Shown here one piece after another: positions 25,782-34,077 of a stretch of 52,641 bases of DNA. Numbering within the stretch: the first letter of the stretch is position 1; every line of letters starts with the position of its first letter. The notes below the pieces were generated by a model. The model saw only the letters and a program-made list of their open reading frames with translations. It did not search any database and was not told the DNA's origin. The stretch lies in NCBI GenBank assembly GCA_050945895.1, contig JBMNTU010000002.1:1-52641 (forward strand), read 5' to 3'. The position numbers were made by a program, and so were the translations under genes. This DNA comes from JBMNTU01 sp050945895. Its GTDB lineage: Bacteria > Bacillota > Clostridia > Christensenellales > Christensenellaceae.

Positions 25782-26411
25782 ATGAATGTAATTTTCTTGG
25801 GGCCTCCGGGCTCGGGTAAAGGTACAATGGCCGAACGCGTTTCAAAGCGCATGGGGCTGGCACATATTTCCACGGGAGATATGCTTCGGGCGGAAATCAA
25901 AGGGCAGACAGAGCTCGGGGACCTTGCCAAAAGCTATATAGAGCGGGGCGCGTTGGTGCCCGATGAAGTCATCATCGATATGATGAAGGAGCGCGCAAAA
26001 AAGGACGACGCCAAACGCGGTGTGTTGCTTGATGGGTTTCCGCGCACGGTCAAACAGGCCGAAGAGCTGGATGCAATTATGGAAATCGACGCGTGCGTCA
26101 ACCTTGTGATATCAGTGGAAGCAATAGTCGACCGCGTTGTTTCGCGTCGCGTGTGCGACCAGTGCGGTGCAATCTACAGTACCAAAACGTATACCGATAA
26201 CTCCTGCGAAAAATGTGCGGAGGGGCAGCTGATGCTCCGGCAGGACGATAACGAAGAAACAGTGCGTGAGCGCTATCGGGTATACGAGGAGCAGACTGCG
26301 CCGCTGATCGATTATTACAGCAAGCGCGGGCTGGTTACGGATGTAGACGCAATGCTCCCAATCGAAGAGGAAGCAGAGCTGATATGCAGTATTTTGGAAA
26401 ATAAAAAATGA
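25782..26411 (+). CDS. adk: Adenylate kinase
   Basis: A 209-residue long-form adenylate kinase. The phosphate loop GPPGSGKGT (residues 7-15), AMP-binding DGFPRTVKQAEEL and a LID domain with CDQC and CEKC pairs are seen. The four-cysteine LID is the zinc-binding Gram-positive type. It converts ATP plus AMP to two ADP. The stop overlaps the map start by four bases. The 58-bp gap after secY contains only small GC-rich hairpins. Confidence 0.98.
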   Translation: MNVIFLGPPGSGKGTMAERVSKRMGLAHISTGDMLRAEIKGQTELGDLAKSYIERGALVPDEVIIDMMKERAKKDDAKRGVLLDGFPRTVKQAEELDAIMEIDACVNLVISVEAIVDRVVSRRVCDQCGAIYSTKTYTDNSCEKCAEGQLMLRQDDNEETVRERYRVYEEQTAPLIDYYSKRGLVTDVDAMLPIEEEAELICSILENKK

Positions 26412-27157
26412 TTCAAATCAAGAGCGCGCATGAGATAGAGCTTATGCGCGAAGCCGGGCGGATTGCGGCGCAGTGTATGCTGGAAATACGGGCGCATATC
26501 AAGCCGGGCGTTACGACAATGCAGCTAGACATCATAGCAGCCGAATTCATCGCTTCTAAAGGAGCGGTGCCCTCCTTCAAGGATTACCGGGGCTTCCCCG
26601 GCAATATTTGCTGCTCTGTCAACGAGGAAGTCGTGCATGGCATTCCGTCCAAAAGCAAAATGCTTCAGGACGGGGATATTATCAGCATAGATATGGGCGC
26701 GTACTACAAAGGCTATCATTCAGACATGGCGCGCACATTTCCGGTAGGAACAATATCGGACCAGGCGGAAGAATTGATCCGCATAACAAAGGAATGCTTT
26801 TATGCAGGAATGGAGCAGGCGCGCGTGGGCAACAGGCTTAACGACATCAGCTCCAATATCGAAAAAGCGGCAATAGGAAACGGCTACTCTGTGGTGCGTG
26901 AGCTGGTGGGCCACGGCATTGGAAAAAAGCTGCACGAGCCGCCCGATATACCGAATTTTTCCTTCCGCGGCGCAAATCCGCGACTGCGGGCAGGCATGGT
27001 TTTGGCAATCGAACCGATGGTCAACACCGGCGGGGGAGACGTTGTGTTCGAGTCGGATGGCTGGCTTGTGCGGACGCGCGACCGAAAGCTTTCGGCGCAC
27101 TACGAAAACACGGTGCATGTAACGGAAGAAGGCCCGCGGATACTGACAATGCCATAA
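26408..27157 (+). CDS. map: Methionine aminopeptidase, type I
   Basis: A 249-residue type I enzyme removing the initiator methionine. The five metal ligands are recognisable: two Asp in ISIDMGAYYKGYHSDMA, His in GHGIGK, Glu in AIEPM and Glu in YENTVHV. The gene overlaps adk by an ATGA. Length and place in the spc cluster are normal for Clostridia. Confidence 0.97.
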   Translation: MIQIKSAHEIELMREAGRIAAQCMLEIRAHIKPGVTTMQLDIIAAEFIASKGAVPSFKDYRGFPGNICCSVNEEVVHGIPSKSKMLQDGDIISIDMGAYYKGYHSDMARTFPVGTISDQAEELIRITKECFYAGMEQARVGNRLNDISSNIEKAAIGNGYSVVRELVGHGIGKKLHEPPDIPNFSFRGANPRLRAGMVLAIEPMVNTGGGDVVFESDGWLVRTRDRKLSAHYENTVHVTEEGPRILTMP

Positions 27158-27174
27158 GAAAGGAAGACGGCGTG

Positions 27175-27468
27175 ATGGAGCTACCTGTTGAAATAGGCAG
27201 GGTATGCTATTCGAGGTCCGGCAGAGACCAAGGCAAATATTTTGTCATTATCGGCCTGTTGGATGACGAGGAATATGTGCTGATTGCGGATGGCGGCGTA
27301 AGGAAGATCGGCAAACCGAAAAAGAAGAAGCGAAAGCATCTGATATTAAAACCGATCGTACTGGAGCTAATACGCGATAAATTTTTAAACGGCCAGAAGG
27401 TGTTTGATGCGGAGCTCAAAAGCGCCATCATCAACACAGGATATGTGACACAAAAAGAGGAGGAGTAA
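27175..27468 (+). CDS. KOW-domain RNA-binding protein (L14e-like)
   Basis: A 97-residue basic protein with an N-terminal KOW-like domain (IGRVCYSRSGRDQGKYFVII) and a lysine-rich run (GKPKKKKRKH). Similar small proteins commonly lie between map and infA in Clostridia and are annotated as RNA-binding or L14e-like; their role is not established. ATG 27175 is used. A GTG three bases earlier (27172) is in frame and has slightly better spacing to AGGA, so the start is uncertain by one codon. Confidence 0.85.
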   Translation: MELPVEIGRVCYSRSGRDQGKYFVIIGLLDDEEYVLIADGGVRKIGKPKKKKRKHLILKPIVLELIRDKFLNGQKVFDAELKSAIINTGYVTQKEEE

Positions 27469-27471
27469 TTC

Positions 27472-27693
27472 TTGTCTAAAAGCGACGTGATCGAAGTAGA
27501 AGGCATTGTTACGGATACTTACCCGAATGCGACATTTGAAGTGGAACTTGAAAATGGACATAAGGTATTGGCGCATATTTCCGGTAAGCTTCGCATGCAC
27601 TATATCCGCATTCTGCCCGGAGATAAGGTAACGGTAGAGCTTTCGCCGTACGACCTTACGCGGGGGCGGATTACCTGGCGGGGAAAAGGCTGA
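27472..27693 (+). CDS. infA: Translation initiation factor IF-1
   Basis: A 73-residue IF-1 with the OB-fold signature GIVTDTYPNATFEVELENGH and LPGDKVTVELSPYDLTRGRI. It starts with TTG (27472) directly after GAGGAGGAG, which overlaps the end of the KOW gene. The rare TTG start next to a very strong ribosome site may tune expression. IF-1 blocks the ribosomal A site during initiation. Confidence 0.96.
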   Translation: MSKSDVIEVEGIVTDTYPNATFEVELENGHKVLAHISGKLRMHYIRILPGDKVTVELSPYDLTRGRITWRGKG

Positions 27694-27713
27694 AATAAGC
27701 CAAAAGAATCATC

Positions 27714-27742
27714 TTGCCAGAGGAAATCTGCTGTGATATAAT
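27714..27742 (+). promoter_or_regulatory. Internal promoter before rpmJ
   Basis: TTGCCA (27714-27719), a 17-bp spacer, then TGA-TATAAT (27734-27742), an extended -10 element with perfect -10. It should give rpmJ-rpsM-rpsK-rpsD-rpoA-rplQ transcription independent of the S10 promoter. Confidence 0.78.
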
Positions 27743-27799
27743 AAATATTTGCAGCGGCCCGAAAAAAGGGCAAGGCATATGTATAAGGAGGCAGTGAAC

Positions 27800-27913
27800 A
27801 TGAAAGTAAGGCCGTCGGTAAAACCGATTTGTGAAAAATGCAAAATCATCAAACGACATGGAAAAGTTATGGTGATTTGCCAGAATACAAAACATAAACA
27901 AAAACAGGGCTAA
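27800..27913 (+). CDS. rpmJ: 50S ribosomal protein L36, zinc-binding type
   Basis: A 37-residue frame (MKVRPSVKPICEKCKIIKRH) encoding L36 with the zinc ligands CEKC, a later Cys and a His near the C-terminus. AAGGAGG precedes the ATG. It follows the internal promoter by about 58 bp. Confidence 0.97.
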   Translation: MKVRPSVKPICEKCKIIKRHGKVMVICQNTKHKQKQG

Positions 27914-28065
27914 CCCCAGGAAACAGGGCTGGTCGGCGTTCGTTTTGCGCGGCTGGGTCTGCACAGTCTGGTGCAGGTCTGCGAAGCGGGCGGCTTCCGC
28001 CATGATATAGATTATTATTTTTATGGAACAGTAAGTAGGATTAAGATTCTCACGGAGGAAGAAAT
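27914..28065 (+). promoter_or_regulatory. Structured spacer before rpsM
   Basis: This 152-bp gap is unusually long for this cluster. It contains CTGCAC-N6-GTGCAG (27959-27976) and a nearby GAAGC-N5-GCTTC hairpin, with an AT-rich stretch further on. No T-rich terminator and no coding sequence are visible. A ribosomal-protein binding leader is possible by position only. Confidence 0.4.
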
Positions 28066-28434
28066 ATGGCACGTATTGCTGGCGTAGATTTACCCAGAGA
28101 CAAGCGGATCGAAATTGGCCTGACGTATATTTACGGCATTGGCCTCAAGACGTCCCAGAAAATTTTAGCTGAAACAAATGTGAACCCTGATATCCGTGTG
28201 CGCGACCTCGACGAGGGCGACGTCAATAAAATCAGGGAATATGTCGATAAGAACCTCAAAATCGAAGGAGACCTTCGCCGAGAGGTTTCAATGAACATCA
28301 AGCGGTTGATGGAAATCGGCTGCTACCGTGGTATTCGCCACCGTAAGGGCTTGCCTGTACGCGGACAAAGCACCAAGCAGAATGCGCGCACAAGAAAAGG
28401 CCCCAAACGTACGGTTGCGGGTAAGAAAAAGTAA
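28066..28434 (+). CDS. rpsM: 30S ribosomal protein S13
   Basis: A 122-residue S13 (MARIAGVDLPRDKRIEIGLTY is typical; the first 20 residues match). The C-terminal RHRKGLPVRGQSTKQNART is the tail that touches P-site tRNA. CGGAGGAAG precedes the ATG. First gene of the alpha segment. Confidence 0.98.
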   Translation: MARIAGVDLPRDKRIEIGLTYIYGIGLKTSQKILAETNVNPDIRVRDLDEGDVNKIREYVDKNLKIEGDLRREVSMNIKRLMEIGCYRGIRHRKGLPVRGQSTKQNARTRKGPKRTVAGKKK

Positions 28435-28449
28435 AGGAGGATAGAATAA

Positions 28450-28845
28450 GTGGCTGCACCTAAAAAAAGAACGTCCAGAAGACGCAGAGAAAAAAAGAAC
28501 ATAGAAAAAGGCCAGGCGCATATCCGTTCTTCCTTTAACAATACAATTGTTACGATGAGCGATATGCAGGGCAACGCGCTTTCCCAGTCGAGCTCCGGGG
28601 CACAGGGCTTCCGCGGCTCGAGGAAGAGCACGCCTTTTGCTGCGCAGATTGCGGCAGAAACAGCTGCGCGCGCGGCAATGGAGCATGGACTTAAAACAGT
28701 GGAAGTATATGTAAAAGGCCCGGGATCCGGCAGGGAAGCGGCAATTCGTGCCCTTCAGGTAGCCGGCCTCGAGGTTACGCTGATAAAGGACGTGACGCCT
28801 ATTCCGCACAACGGATGCCGTCCGCCCAAACTCAGAAGGGTATAA
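28450..28845 (+). CDS. rpsK: 30S ribosomal protein S11
   Basis: A 131-residue S11 starting with GTG (MAAPKKRTSRRR) after AAAGGAGG. It contains the conserved SSGAQGFRGSRKSTPFAAQ and ends in the platform motif PIPHNGCRPPKLRRV. It contacts mRNA near the E site. Normal length. Confidence 0.98.
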   Translation: MAAPKKRTSRRRREKKNIEKGQAHIRSSFNNTIVTMSDMQGNALSQSSSGAQGFRGSRKSTPFAAQIAAETAARAAMEHGLKTVEVYVKGPGSGREAAIRALQVAGLEVTLIKDVTPIPHNGCRPPKLRRV

Positions 28846-28859
28846 GGAGGTAATAACTT

Positions 28860-29486
28860 ATGGCTAGATATACAGGACCTGTTTGCCGCTTATGCCGCAG
28901 GGAAGGCGCAAAGCTTTTCCTTAAAGGAGATAAGTGTTATTCTCAGAAATGCGCATATACAATGCGCCCCACGCCCCCCGGCCAGCACGGCACGGCGCGG
29001 CGCGGAAAGGTTTCGGAATATGGTACACAGCTTCGTGAAAAACAGAAAGTAAAACGCGCCTATGGCGTTCTTGAAAGCCAGTTCAGGAAATATTTCGTAC
29101 GGGCTGCAAAAATGAAGGGCATCACGGGCGAAAACCTGCTGCAGCTACTCGAGCGCAGGCTGGACAACGTATGCTTCCGCCTTGGCTTTGGCACCTCGCG
29201 CGCACACGCGCGCCAGATCGTTATGCACGGTCATGTGCTTGTAAACGGCCACAAGGTAGATATTCCGTCCTACATCGTAGAAAGCGGAGATGTAATTACA
29301 GTAGCGCAGCGCTCGTCTGCCAGCGATCACTTCAAGGTGCTTCGGGAGCAGGGGGCCAAGGGCGCGCCCAAATGGCTGGAGTTTGACGCATCGGAACTGA
29401 CCGGTAAGGTAGTAGCGCTTCCGGATAGGGACGATATCGACCTGACCATCGAAGAGCACCTGATCGTAGAGCTTTACTCGAGATAA
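28860..29486 (+). CDS. rpsD: 30S ribosomal protein S4, cysteine-containing type
   Basis: A 208-residue S4. The N-terminus has the zinc-binding cysteines (CRLCRREG, then CYSQKC); the S4 RNA-binding domain begins at LERRLDNVCFRLGF. S4 nucleates 30S assembly and represses its operon in several bacteria. In Bacillus rpsD is a separate gene; here it sits between rpsK and rpoA. AAGGAGG precedes the ATG. Confidence 0.98.
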   Translation: MARYTGPVCRLCRREGAKLFLKGDKCYSQKCAYTMRPTPPGQHGTARRGKVSEYGTQLREKQKVKRAYGVLESQFRKYFVRAAKMKGITGENLLQLLERRLDNVCFRLGFGTSRAHARQIVMHGHVLVNGHKVDIPSYIVESGDVITVAQRSSASDHFKVLREQGAKGAPKWLEFDASELTGKVVALPDRDDIDLTIEEHLIVELYSR

Positions 29487-29529
29487 GCGCGGTCAGAGTA
29501 CCTTTGCCTTATATTTAGGAGGTTATTAA

Positions 29530-30474
29530 ATGCTTGAAATAGAACGGCCGAATCTTGAATGCACCAGCATGAGCGAAGATAAAAAACAGGCGACATTTGT
29601 AATGGAGCCACTGGAACGCGGTTTTGGTACGACGCTTGGAAATTCGCTCCGCAGGATTCTACTGTCATGCCTTCCGGGCGTTGCCGTAACAAGCGTAAAA
29701 ATAGACGGCGTACTACACGAGTTTTCCACAATCGAAGGCGTACGTGAGGATGTTACGAATATTGTCCTGAACCTGAAGGGGTTGTGTGCAAAAATGCATA
29801 CAGACGAGCCCAAAAAGGTTACGATCAACGCAACCGGGCCCAAGGAAGTGACGGCGGCGGACATCGAGCACGACAGCGAAGTCGAGATTATCAACCCCGA
29901 CCTCAAAATTGCGACGCTCGATAAAAACGCAACGCTTTTTATGGAAATTACGCTGGAGCGCGGCAGGGGATATGTGCTTGCAGATAAGAACAAAACGCCC
30001 AACATGCCCATTGGCGTTATCCCGATCGATTCGCTTTTCACGCCTGCGACGAAGGTAAACTTTAACGTAGACAATACGCGTGTCGGCCAGGTCACGGATT
30101 TCGACAAGCTGACGCTGGACGTTACAACAAACGGCAGTATGAACGCAGACGAAGCGGTATCGCTGGCTGCAAAAATCATGAGCGAATACCTCTCCCAGTT
30201 CATCAACTTAACAGAGCACGTCAACGACGTCGAAATCATGGTTGAAAAGGAAGAGGACAAGAAAGAAAAGATACTTGAAATTACAATAGAGGAACTCGAT
30301 TTATCCGTGCGTTCTTACAATTGTTTGAAACGTGCAGGCATCAATACGGTCGAAGAGCTCATCAAGTGCAACGAGGAAGAAATGATGAAGGTCCGTAACC
30401 TCGGTAAAAAGTCCCTTGAGGAAGTGGAGCAGAAGCTTGCGGCACTTGGGCTCGGGCTGAAAAAAGATGACTGA
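29530..30474 (+). CDS. rpoA: RNA polymerase alpha subunit
   Basis: A 314-residue alpha subunit. The N-terminal dimerisation domain includes RGFGTTLGNSLRRILLSCLPG, and the C-terminal domain has helix-hairpin-helix motifs (LSVRSYNCLKRAGINTVEEL and VRNLGKKSLEEVEQKL) that contact UP elements and activators. TAGGAGG precedes the ATG. Standard. Confidence 0.98.
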   Translation: MLEIERPNLECTSMSEDKKQATFVMEPLERGFGTTLGNSLRRILLSCLPGVAVTSVKIDGVLHEFSTIEGVREDVTNIVLNLKGLCAKMHTDEPKKVTINATGPKEVTAADIEHDSEVEIINPDLKIATLDKNATLFMEITLERGRGYVLADKNKTPNMPIGVIPIDSLFTPATKVNFNVDNTRVGQVTDFDKLTLDVTTNGSMNADEAVSLAAKIMSEYLSQFINLTEHVNDVEIMVEKEEDKKEKILEITIEELDLSVRSYNCLKRAGINTVEELIKCNEEEMMKVRNLGKKSLEEVEQKLAALGLGLKKDD

Positions 30475-30498
30475 GAGATAGGCAGGGAGGAAAGATAA

Positions 30499-30993
30499 GT
30501 GGCTATGAGAAAATTAGGCAGGGCATCCGACCAGAGAAACGCAATGCTTCGTGGGCTTGTGACTTCGCTGATCATGCACGGCAAAATAAAAACCACGCAT
30601 ATGCGCGCCAAAGAGACGCAGCGTATTGCTGAAAAATTGATTACAAAAGCAATCCGGACGTACGATGATACGGTGGAGGTCAAAAAGACGGTAGACGGCG
30701 AAACGGTAACCGTTGTAAATGACGCGCCCAAAAAGCTTGCGGCACGCCGCCTGATTATGCAATATCTGTACGAAATTCCGGAGGCAAAGCAGGACAAAGA
30801 AAGCAAGTACGAATATAAACAGCGTACAAAGGAAGTAAAGCATCCGGTTGTGGAAAAGCTTTTCCGCGAAATTGCACCCAAGTATGCGCAGCGCGCCAAA
30901 GACCTTGGGCAGGGCGGCGGCTACACCCGTATTATTAAAATGGGGCCGCGCCGCGGCGACGCAGCCGAAGTGGTTATACTGGAGCTTGTGTAA
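30499..30993 (+). CDS. rplQ: 50S ribosomal protein L17, long form
   Basis: A 164-residue L17 starting with GTG after GGGAGGAAAG. The N-terminal MRKLGRASDQRNAMLRGLVT and C-terminal GGGYTRIIKMGPRRGDAAEV are conserved. Between them lies an insertion of about 45 residues relative to 113-120-residue L17 proteins, including a charged QDKESKYEYKQRTKE part. Longer L17 proteins are known in Clostridia. Last gene of the cluster, followed by a terminator. Confidence 0.96.
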   Translation: MAMRKLGRASDQRNAMLRGLVTSLIMHGKIKTTHMRAKETQRIAEKLITKAIRTYDDTVEVKKTVDGETVTVVNDAPKKLAARRLIMQYLYEIPEAKQDKESKYEYKQRTKEVKHPVVEKLFREIAPKYAQRAKDLGQGGGYTRIIKMGPRRGDAAEVVILELV

Positions 30994-31030
30994 AGCCGTA
31001 CACTACGGACAGGACTAAGGTATTGGAATA

Positions 31031-31079
31031 GGAAAGGGACTTAGAGGTATATCTATATATTTTTAAGTTCCTTTTTTCC
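31031..31079 (+). terminator. Terminator of the S10-spc-alpha cluster
   Basis: GGAAAGGGACTTA (31031-31043) pairs with TAAGTTCCTTTTTTCC (31064-31079) with one G-U pair. The T run forms the end of the 3' arm. Confidence 0.7.
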
Positions 31080-31178
31080 ATGATAATAAAGCTATAGCCC
31101 GCAACCCTGCGTATGACTGATGCGCGGTCAGCGAAGCAAGCGGAAAAAATGAATTGCGGATACAATAAAGGTAGGTAC

Positions 31179-32012
31179 ATGGACGCTGTTTACGCACAAA
31201 ACGTAAAATATGCATACGAATCGGAAGACGACCTCCGCCTGGCGCTGGCGGGCGTTTCTCTTACTATAAAAAAAGGCGAATTTGTAGCAATTCTGGGGCA
31301 CAATGGTAGTGGAAAATCCACATTTGCCAAAAACATCAACGTGCTTTTGGTGCCGCAGGAGGGCGAGCTCAAAGTGATGGGGATGGATACCTTTGACGAA
31401 GCCAACACCTGGGAAATCCGCCGCCAGGCAGGTATGGTGTTTCAAAACCCCGACAACCAGATCGTTTCCACTGTGGTAGAGGAGGATGTTGCATTTGGCC
31501 CGGAAAACCTGGGCGTGCCGCGCGAGGAAATACTGGAGCGCATCCACGAAAGCCTTGCGGCAGTCGATATGCTGGGGTTTGAAAAACGCGCGCCGCACAT
31601 GCTTTCGGGCGGGCAAAAGCAGCGCGTTGCCATCGCAGGCATCCTTGCCATGCACCCCGAACTAATCGTGTTTGACGAGCCGACGGCTATGCTCGACCCT
31701 TCCGGGCGCAATGAAGTTATGGATACCATCCACGCGCTCAGCAAAGAACATGGAAAAACGATTGTGCTCATCACGCATTATATGGAAGAAGCCATCCATG
31801 CAGACAGGGTGTTCCTGTTCAACAAAGGAAAAGTAACGCTGGAAGGTACGCCAGAGGAAGTGTTCACAAATAAGGGAAAAATAGAAGAGGCGGGGCTGAT
31901 GCCGCCATTCGCAACACGCGTATACGAAATACTAAAGGAGCGTGGAGTAGAGCTTTCGGGGCGCAGCCTCACAATCGACGAACTGGTGGAGGAGCTATGC
32001 CGCTTGAAGTAA
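31179..32012 (+). CDS. ecfA1: ECF transporter ATPase A1
   Basis: A 277-residue ABC ATPase of the vitamin/micronutrient ECF type. It has Walker A GHNGSGKST, Q-loop FQNPDNQIV, signature LSGGQKQRVAIAG and Walker B LIVFDEPTAMLDP. The start is ATG 31179 (MDAVYAQNVKYAYE) after AAAGG; a longer frame from 31113 lacks a ribosome site. The 3' end overlaps ecfA2 by 16 bp. Together the A1-A2-T module energises many separate S components; none is encoded in this window. Confidence 0.96.
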   Translation: MDAVYAQNVKYAYESEDDLRLALAGVSLTIKKGEFVAILGHNGSGKSTFAKNINVLLVPQEGELKVMGMDTFDEANTWEIRRQAGMVFQNPDNQIVSTVVEEDVAFGPENLGVPREEILERIHESLAAVDMLGFEKRAPHMLSGGQKQRVAIAGILAMHPELIVFDEPTAMLDPSGRNEVMDTIHALSKEHGKTIVLITHYMEEAIHADRVFLFNKGKVTLEGTPEEVFTNKGKIEEAGLMPPFATRVYEILKERGVELSGRSLTIDELVEELCRLK

Positions 32013-32854
32013 AGGATTTAAATTTCAGCTATATGCCGGGAACCCCCTTTGCTGTGCAGGCGCTTAAAAATATCAACCTGAGCGTCAATGAGGGCGAATT
32101 TATCGGCATAATCGGCCATACCGGCTGCGGCAAGTCCACGCTTATCCAGCAGATGGCAGGGCTCGTTAAGCCAGACAGCGGCAGCGTGCTTTTGGATGGG
32201 CAGGATATCAACGGTGATGGGTACGACCGCAAGCAGCTTCGCCGCAAGGTAGGCGTTGTTTTCCAATACCCGGAATACCAGCTTTTTGAGGAAACAGTGG
32301 GGCAGGATGTGGCATTCGGCCCTAAAAAAGCCGGGATGACGGAAACGGAGATAGAAAAAAACGTGGATACGGCGCTTTCGCTCGTTGGGTTTGACCCGCA
32401 CGAAATCAAGCCGTTTTCGCCGTTCGACCTTTCGGGCGGGCAGAAGCGCAAGGTGGCCATTGCGGGCGTGCTGGCAACCGACCCGTCCATACTGATTCTG
32501 GACGAACCGGTATCCGGGCTTGACCCTGTGGGGCGCGAAGCGTTTATGGAGCTTGTAAAAAAACTCAACGACAGCGGTATCACAATCATTATGATTTCCC
32601 ACAACATGGACGGCCTGGCCGAATATGCGGGCCGTATCGTCGCCATGTCGGAAGGCGAAATCGTAAAAGACGGCAGTGCAAAGGAAGTTTTTTCGGATAT
32701 GGGCATGCTACAGGGGTTGGGGCTGGACGTCAGTGACGCGCGAAAAACAGCCCATATGCTGGAGCAGCGCGGGTTCGATATGCCGCGCGGCATCATAAAA
32801 ATGGATGAGCTCATCGAGCAAATCATCCGGAATTTGGGGAGGCAGGATGCTTAA
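31997..32854 (+). CDS. ecfA2: ECF transporter ATPase A2
   Basis: A 285-residue partner ATPase with Walker A GHTGCGKST, Q-loop FQYPEYQLFEETV, signature LSGGQKRKVAIAG and Walker B ILILDEPVSGLDP. It forms the asymmetric ATPase pair with EcfA1. It overlaps ecfA1 at its start and ecfT at its end, indicating a tightly coupled operon. Confidence 0.96.
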   Translation: MPLEVKDLNFSYMPGTPFAVQALKNINLSVNEGEFIGIIGHTGCGKSTLIQQMAGLVKPDSGSVLLDGQDINGDGYDRKQLRRKVGVVFQYPEYQLFEETVGQDVAFGPKKAGMTETEIEKNVDTALSLVGFDPHEIKPFSPFDLSGGQKRKVAIAGVLATDPSILILDEPVSGLDPVGREAFMELVKKLNDSGITIIMISHNMDGLAEYAGRIVAMSEGEIVKDGSAKEVFSDMGMLQGLGLDVSDARKTAHMLEQRGFDMPRGIIKMDELIEQIIRNLGRQDA

Positions 32855-33671
32855 AAACATTACGCTTGGCCAATACTTTCCGGGAGACACGCCCATCCAC
32901 CGGTTGGACCCCCGGATCAAGCTGATTATTTCACTTTTGCTGCTGGTTACTATTTTTGTGGTCAATTCATTTGTGGCGTTTGCGGTTATGTTCGTTTTTG
33001 TTGCGGTCGTTGCATCGATTGCGCATATCGGTGCAAAAACGATGATCAACGGCGTCCGGCCGCTCTTGTTCATCATTATTTTTGCATTTGCGCTCAATAT
33101 ACTCTTTTACGACGGCGAGCAGGTGTTGTGGTCGTACGGCATACTGAAAATTTCGGTAGAGGGGATCATTAAAGCATTTTTCCTGGCAATCCGCCTGGTG
33201 CTGCTTATTATGACAACCAGCCTGCTGACGCTGACAACGTCGCCCATGCAGCTTACAGACGGGCTGGAAAGCCTGCTGGGGCCGCTCAAAAAAGTAAAGG
33301 TGCCAGTACACGAAATGGCCATGATGATGAGCATTGCCATGCGCTTTATTCCCACGCTGATCGACGAAACAGACCGCATCATGAAGGCGCAGACGGCGCG
33401 CGGCGCAGAGTTTGACAGCGGAAACCTTTTAAAAAAGGCAAAAAACATGATCCCGCTGCTTGTTCCCCTTTTTGTGGGTGCATTCAAGCGCGCGGACGAG
33501 CTGGCGCTTGCAATGGAATCCCGCTGTTACCGGGGCGGGCAGGGGCGTACAAAGCTGAAGGTTCTAAAGCTGCGTACTTCCGATGTTGCCTCCATCATCC
33601 TGTGTGCGGCGTTTGCAGTCCTGCTGATGATTCTCCTGCGGCAGGAGGTTGTCCCGGCGCTGCGGTTCTGA
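32847..33671 (+). CDS. ecfT: ECF transporter transmembrane subunit T
   Basis: A 274-residue membrane protein starting at ATG 32847 after GGGGAGG (MLKNITLGQYFPGDTPIHRLDPR). It has five to six membrane helices and the cytoplasmic coupling helices with AQTARGAEFDSG and MESRCYRGG, the Ala-Arg-Gly motifs that grip the two ATPases. In many Firmicutes truA, rplM and rpsI follow; here a small lipoprotein gene does. Confidence 0.95.
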   Translation: MLKNITLGQYFPGDTPIHRLDPRIKLIISLLLLVTIFVVNSFVAFAVMFVFVAVVASIAHIGAKTMINGVRPLLFIIIFAFALNILFYDGEQVLWSYGILKISVEGIIKAFFLAIRLVLLIMTTSLLTLTTSPMQLTDGLESLLGPLKKVKVPVHEMAMMMSIAMRFIPTLIDETDRIMKAQTARGAEFDSGNLLKKAKNMIPLLVPLFVGAFKRADELALAMESRCYRGGQGRTKLKVLKLRTSDVASIILCAAFAVLLMILLRQEVVPALRF

Positions 33672-33685
33672 TGGTAACGCAAAAC

Positions 33686-33715
33686 GATAAGCTGTAACTT
33701 GTCTGAATTTTTTTT
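33686..33715 (+). terminator. Weak terminator after ecfT
   Basis: GATAAG (33686-33691) pairs with CTTGTC (33698-33703), one G-U pair, followed after four bases by eight T. The stem is short, so efficiency is doubtful. Confidence 0.4.
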
Positions 33716-33812
33716 GAATAGTTCATGGATGGTTCAAAAAAGTGTTTATAATATATCTTAAGCGGAAAACGTGCAAAGCCCAGAGTTGCTTAGTTACCGG
33801 AGAGGATATAGA

Positions 33813-34025
33813 ATGAACAAGCGTATACTGTTTTTATTATTGGTTGTACTGATTATAACAGCGCTGTGCGCATGCAGCGTAAACGTTGCAGATGCGGCTA
33901 TGGTTGCCCATGCAAAGCCGGATGCGCAGCAAATGCACCGGGTGGAGGAACTTCCGGGCGGTGTATATACGGTCCATATCGATGGCGCAAGCGTATTCGA
34001 TGCAGAAGGGTTTGTTTCCCACTAG
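33813..34025 (+). CDS. Small predicted lipoprotein, unknown function
   Basis: A 70-residue frame starting MNKRILFLLLVVLI after GGAGAGGA. It has a lipoprotein signal ending LCAC-S near residue 21, leaving a mature chain of about 50 residues with VYTVHIDGASVFDAEG near the end. I do not recognise a family. A perfect TATAAT (33747-33752) without a clear -35 lies upstream, and a strong terminator follows, so it is probably a single-gene unit. A longer frame from 33771 has no ribosome site. Confidence 0.7.
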   Translation: MNKRILFLLLVVLIITALCACSVNVADAAMVAHAKPDAQQMHRVEELPGGVYTVHIDGASVFDAEGFVSH

Positions 34026-34049
34026 ATTGGGCGAAGATATAATATACCG

Positions 34050-34077
34050 AAAAACCGGCCACAAAGGCCGGTTTTTT
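34050..34077. terminator. Bidirectional terminator between convergent genes
   Basis: AAAACCGGCC-ACAAA-GGCCGGTTTT (34051-34075) is a perfect 10-bp stem with A and T runs on both sides. It serves the small lipoprotein gene on the plus strand and the AmrS gene that ends at 34078 on the minus strand. Confidence 0.9.
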
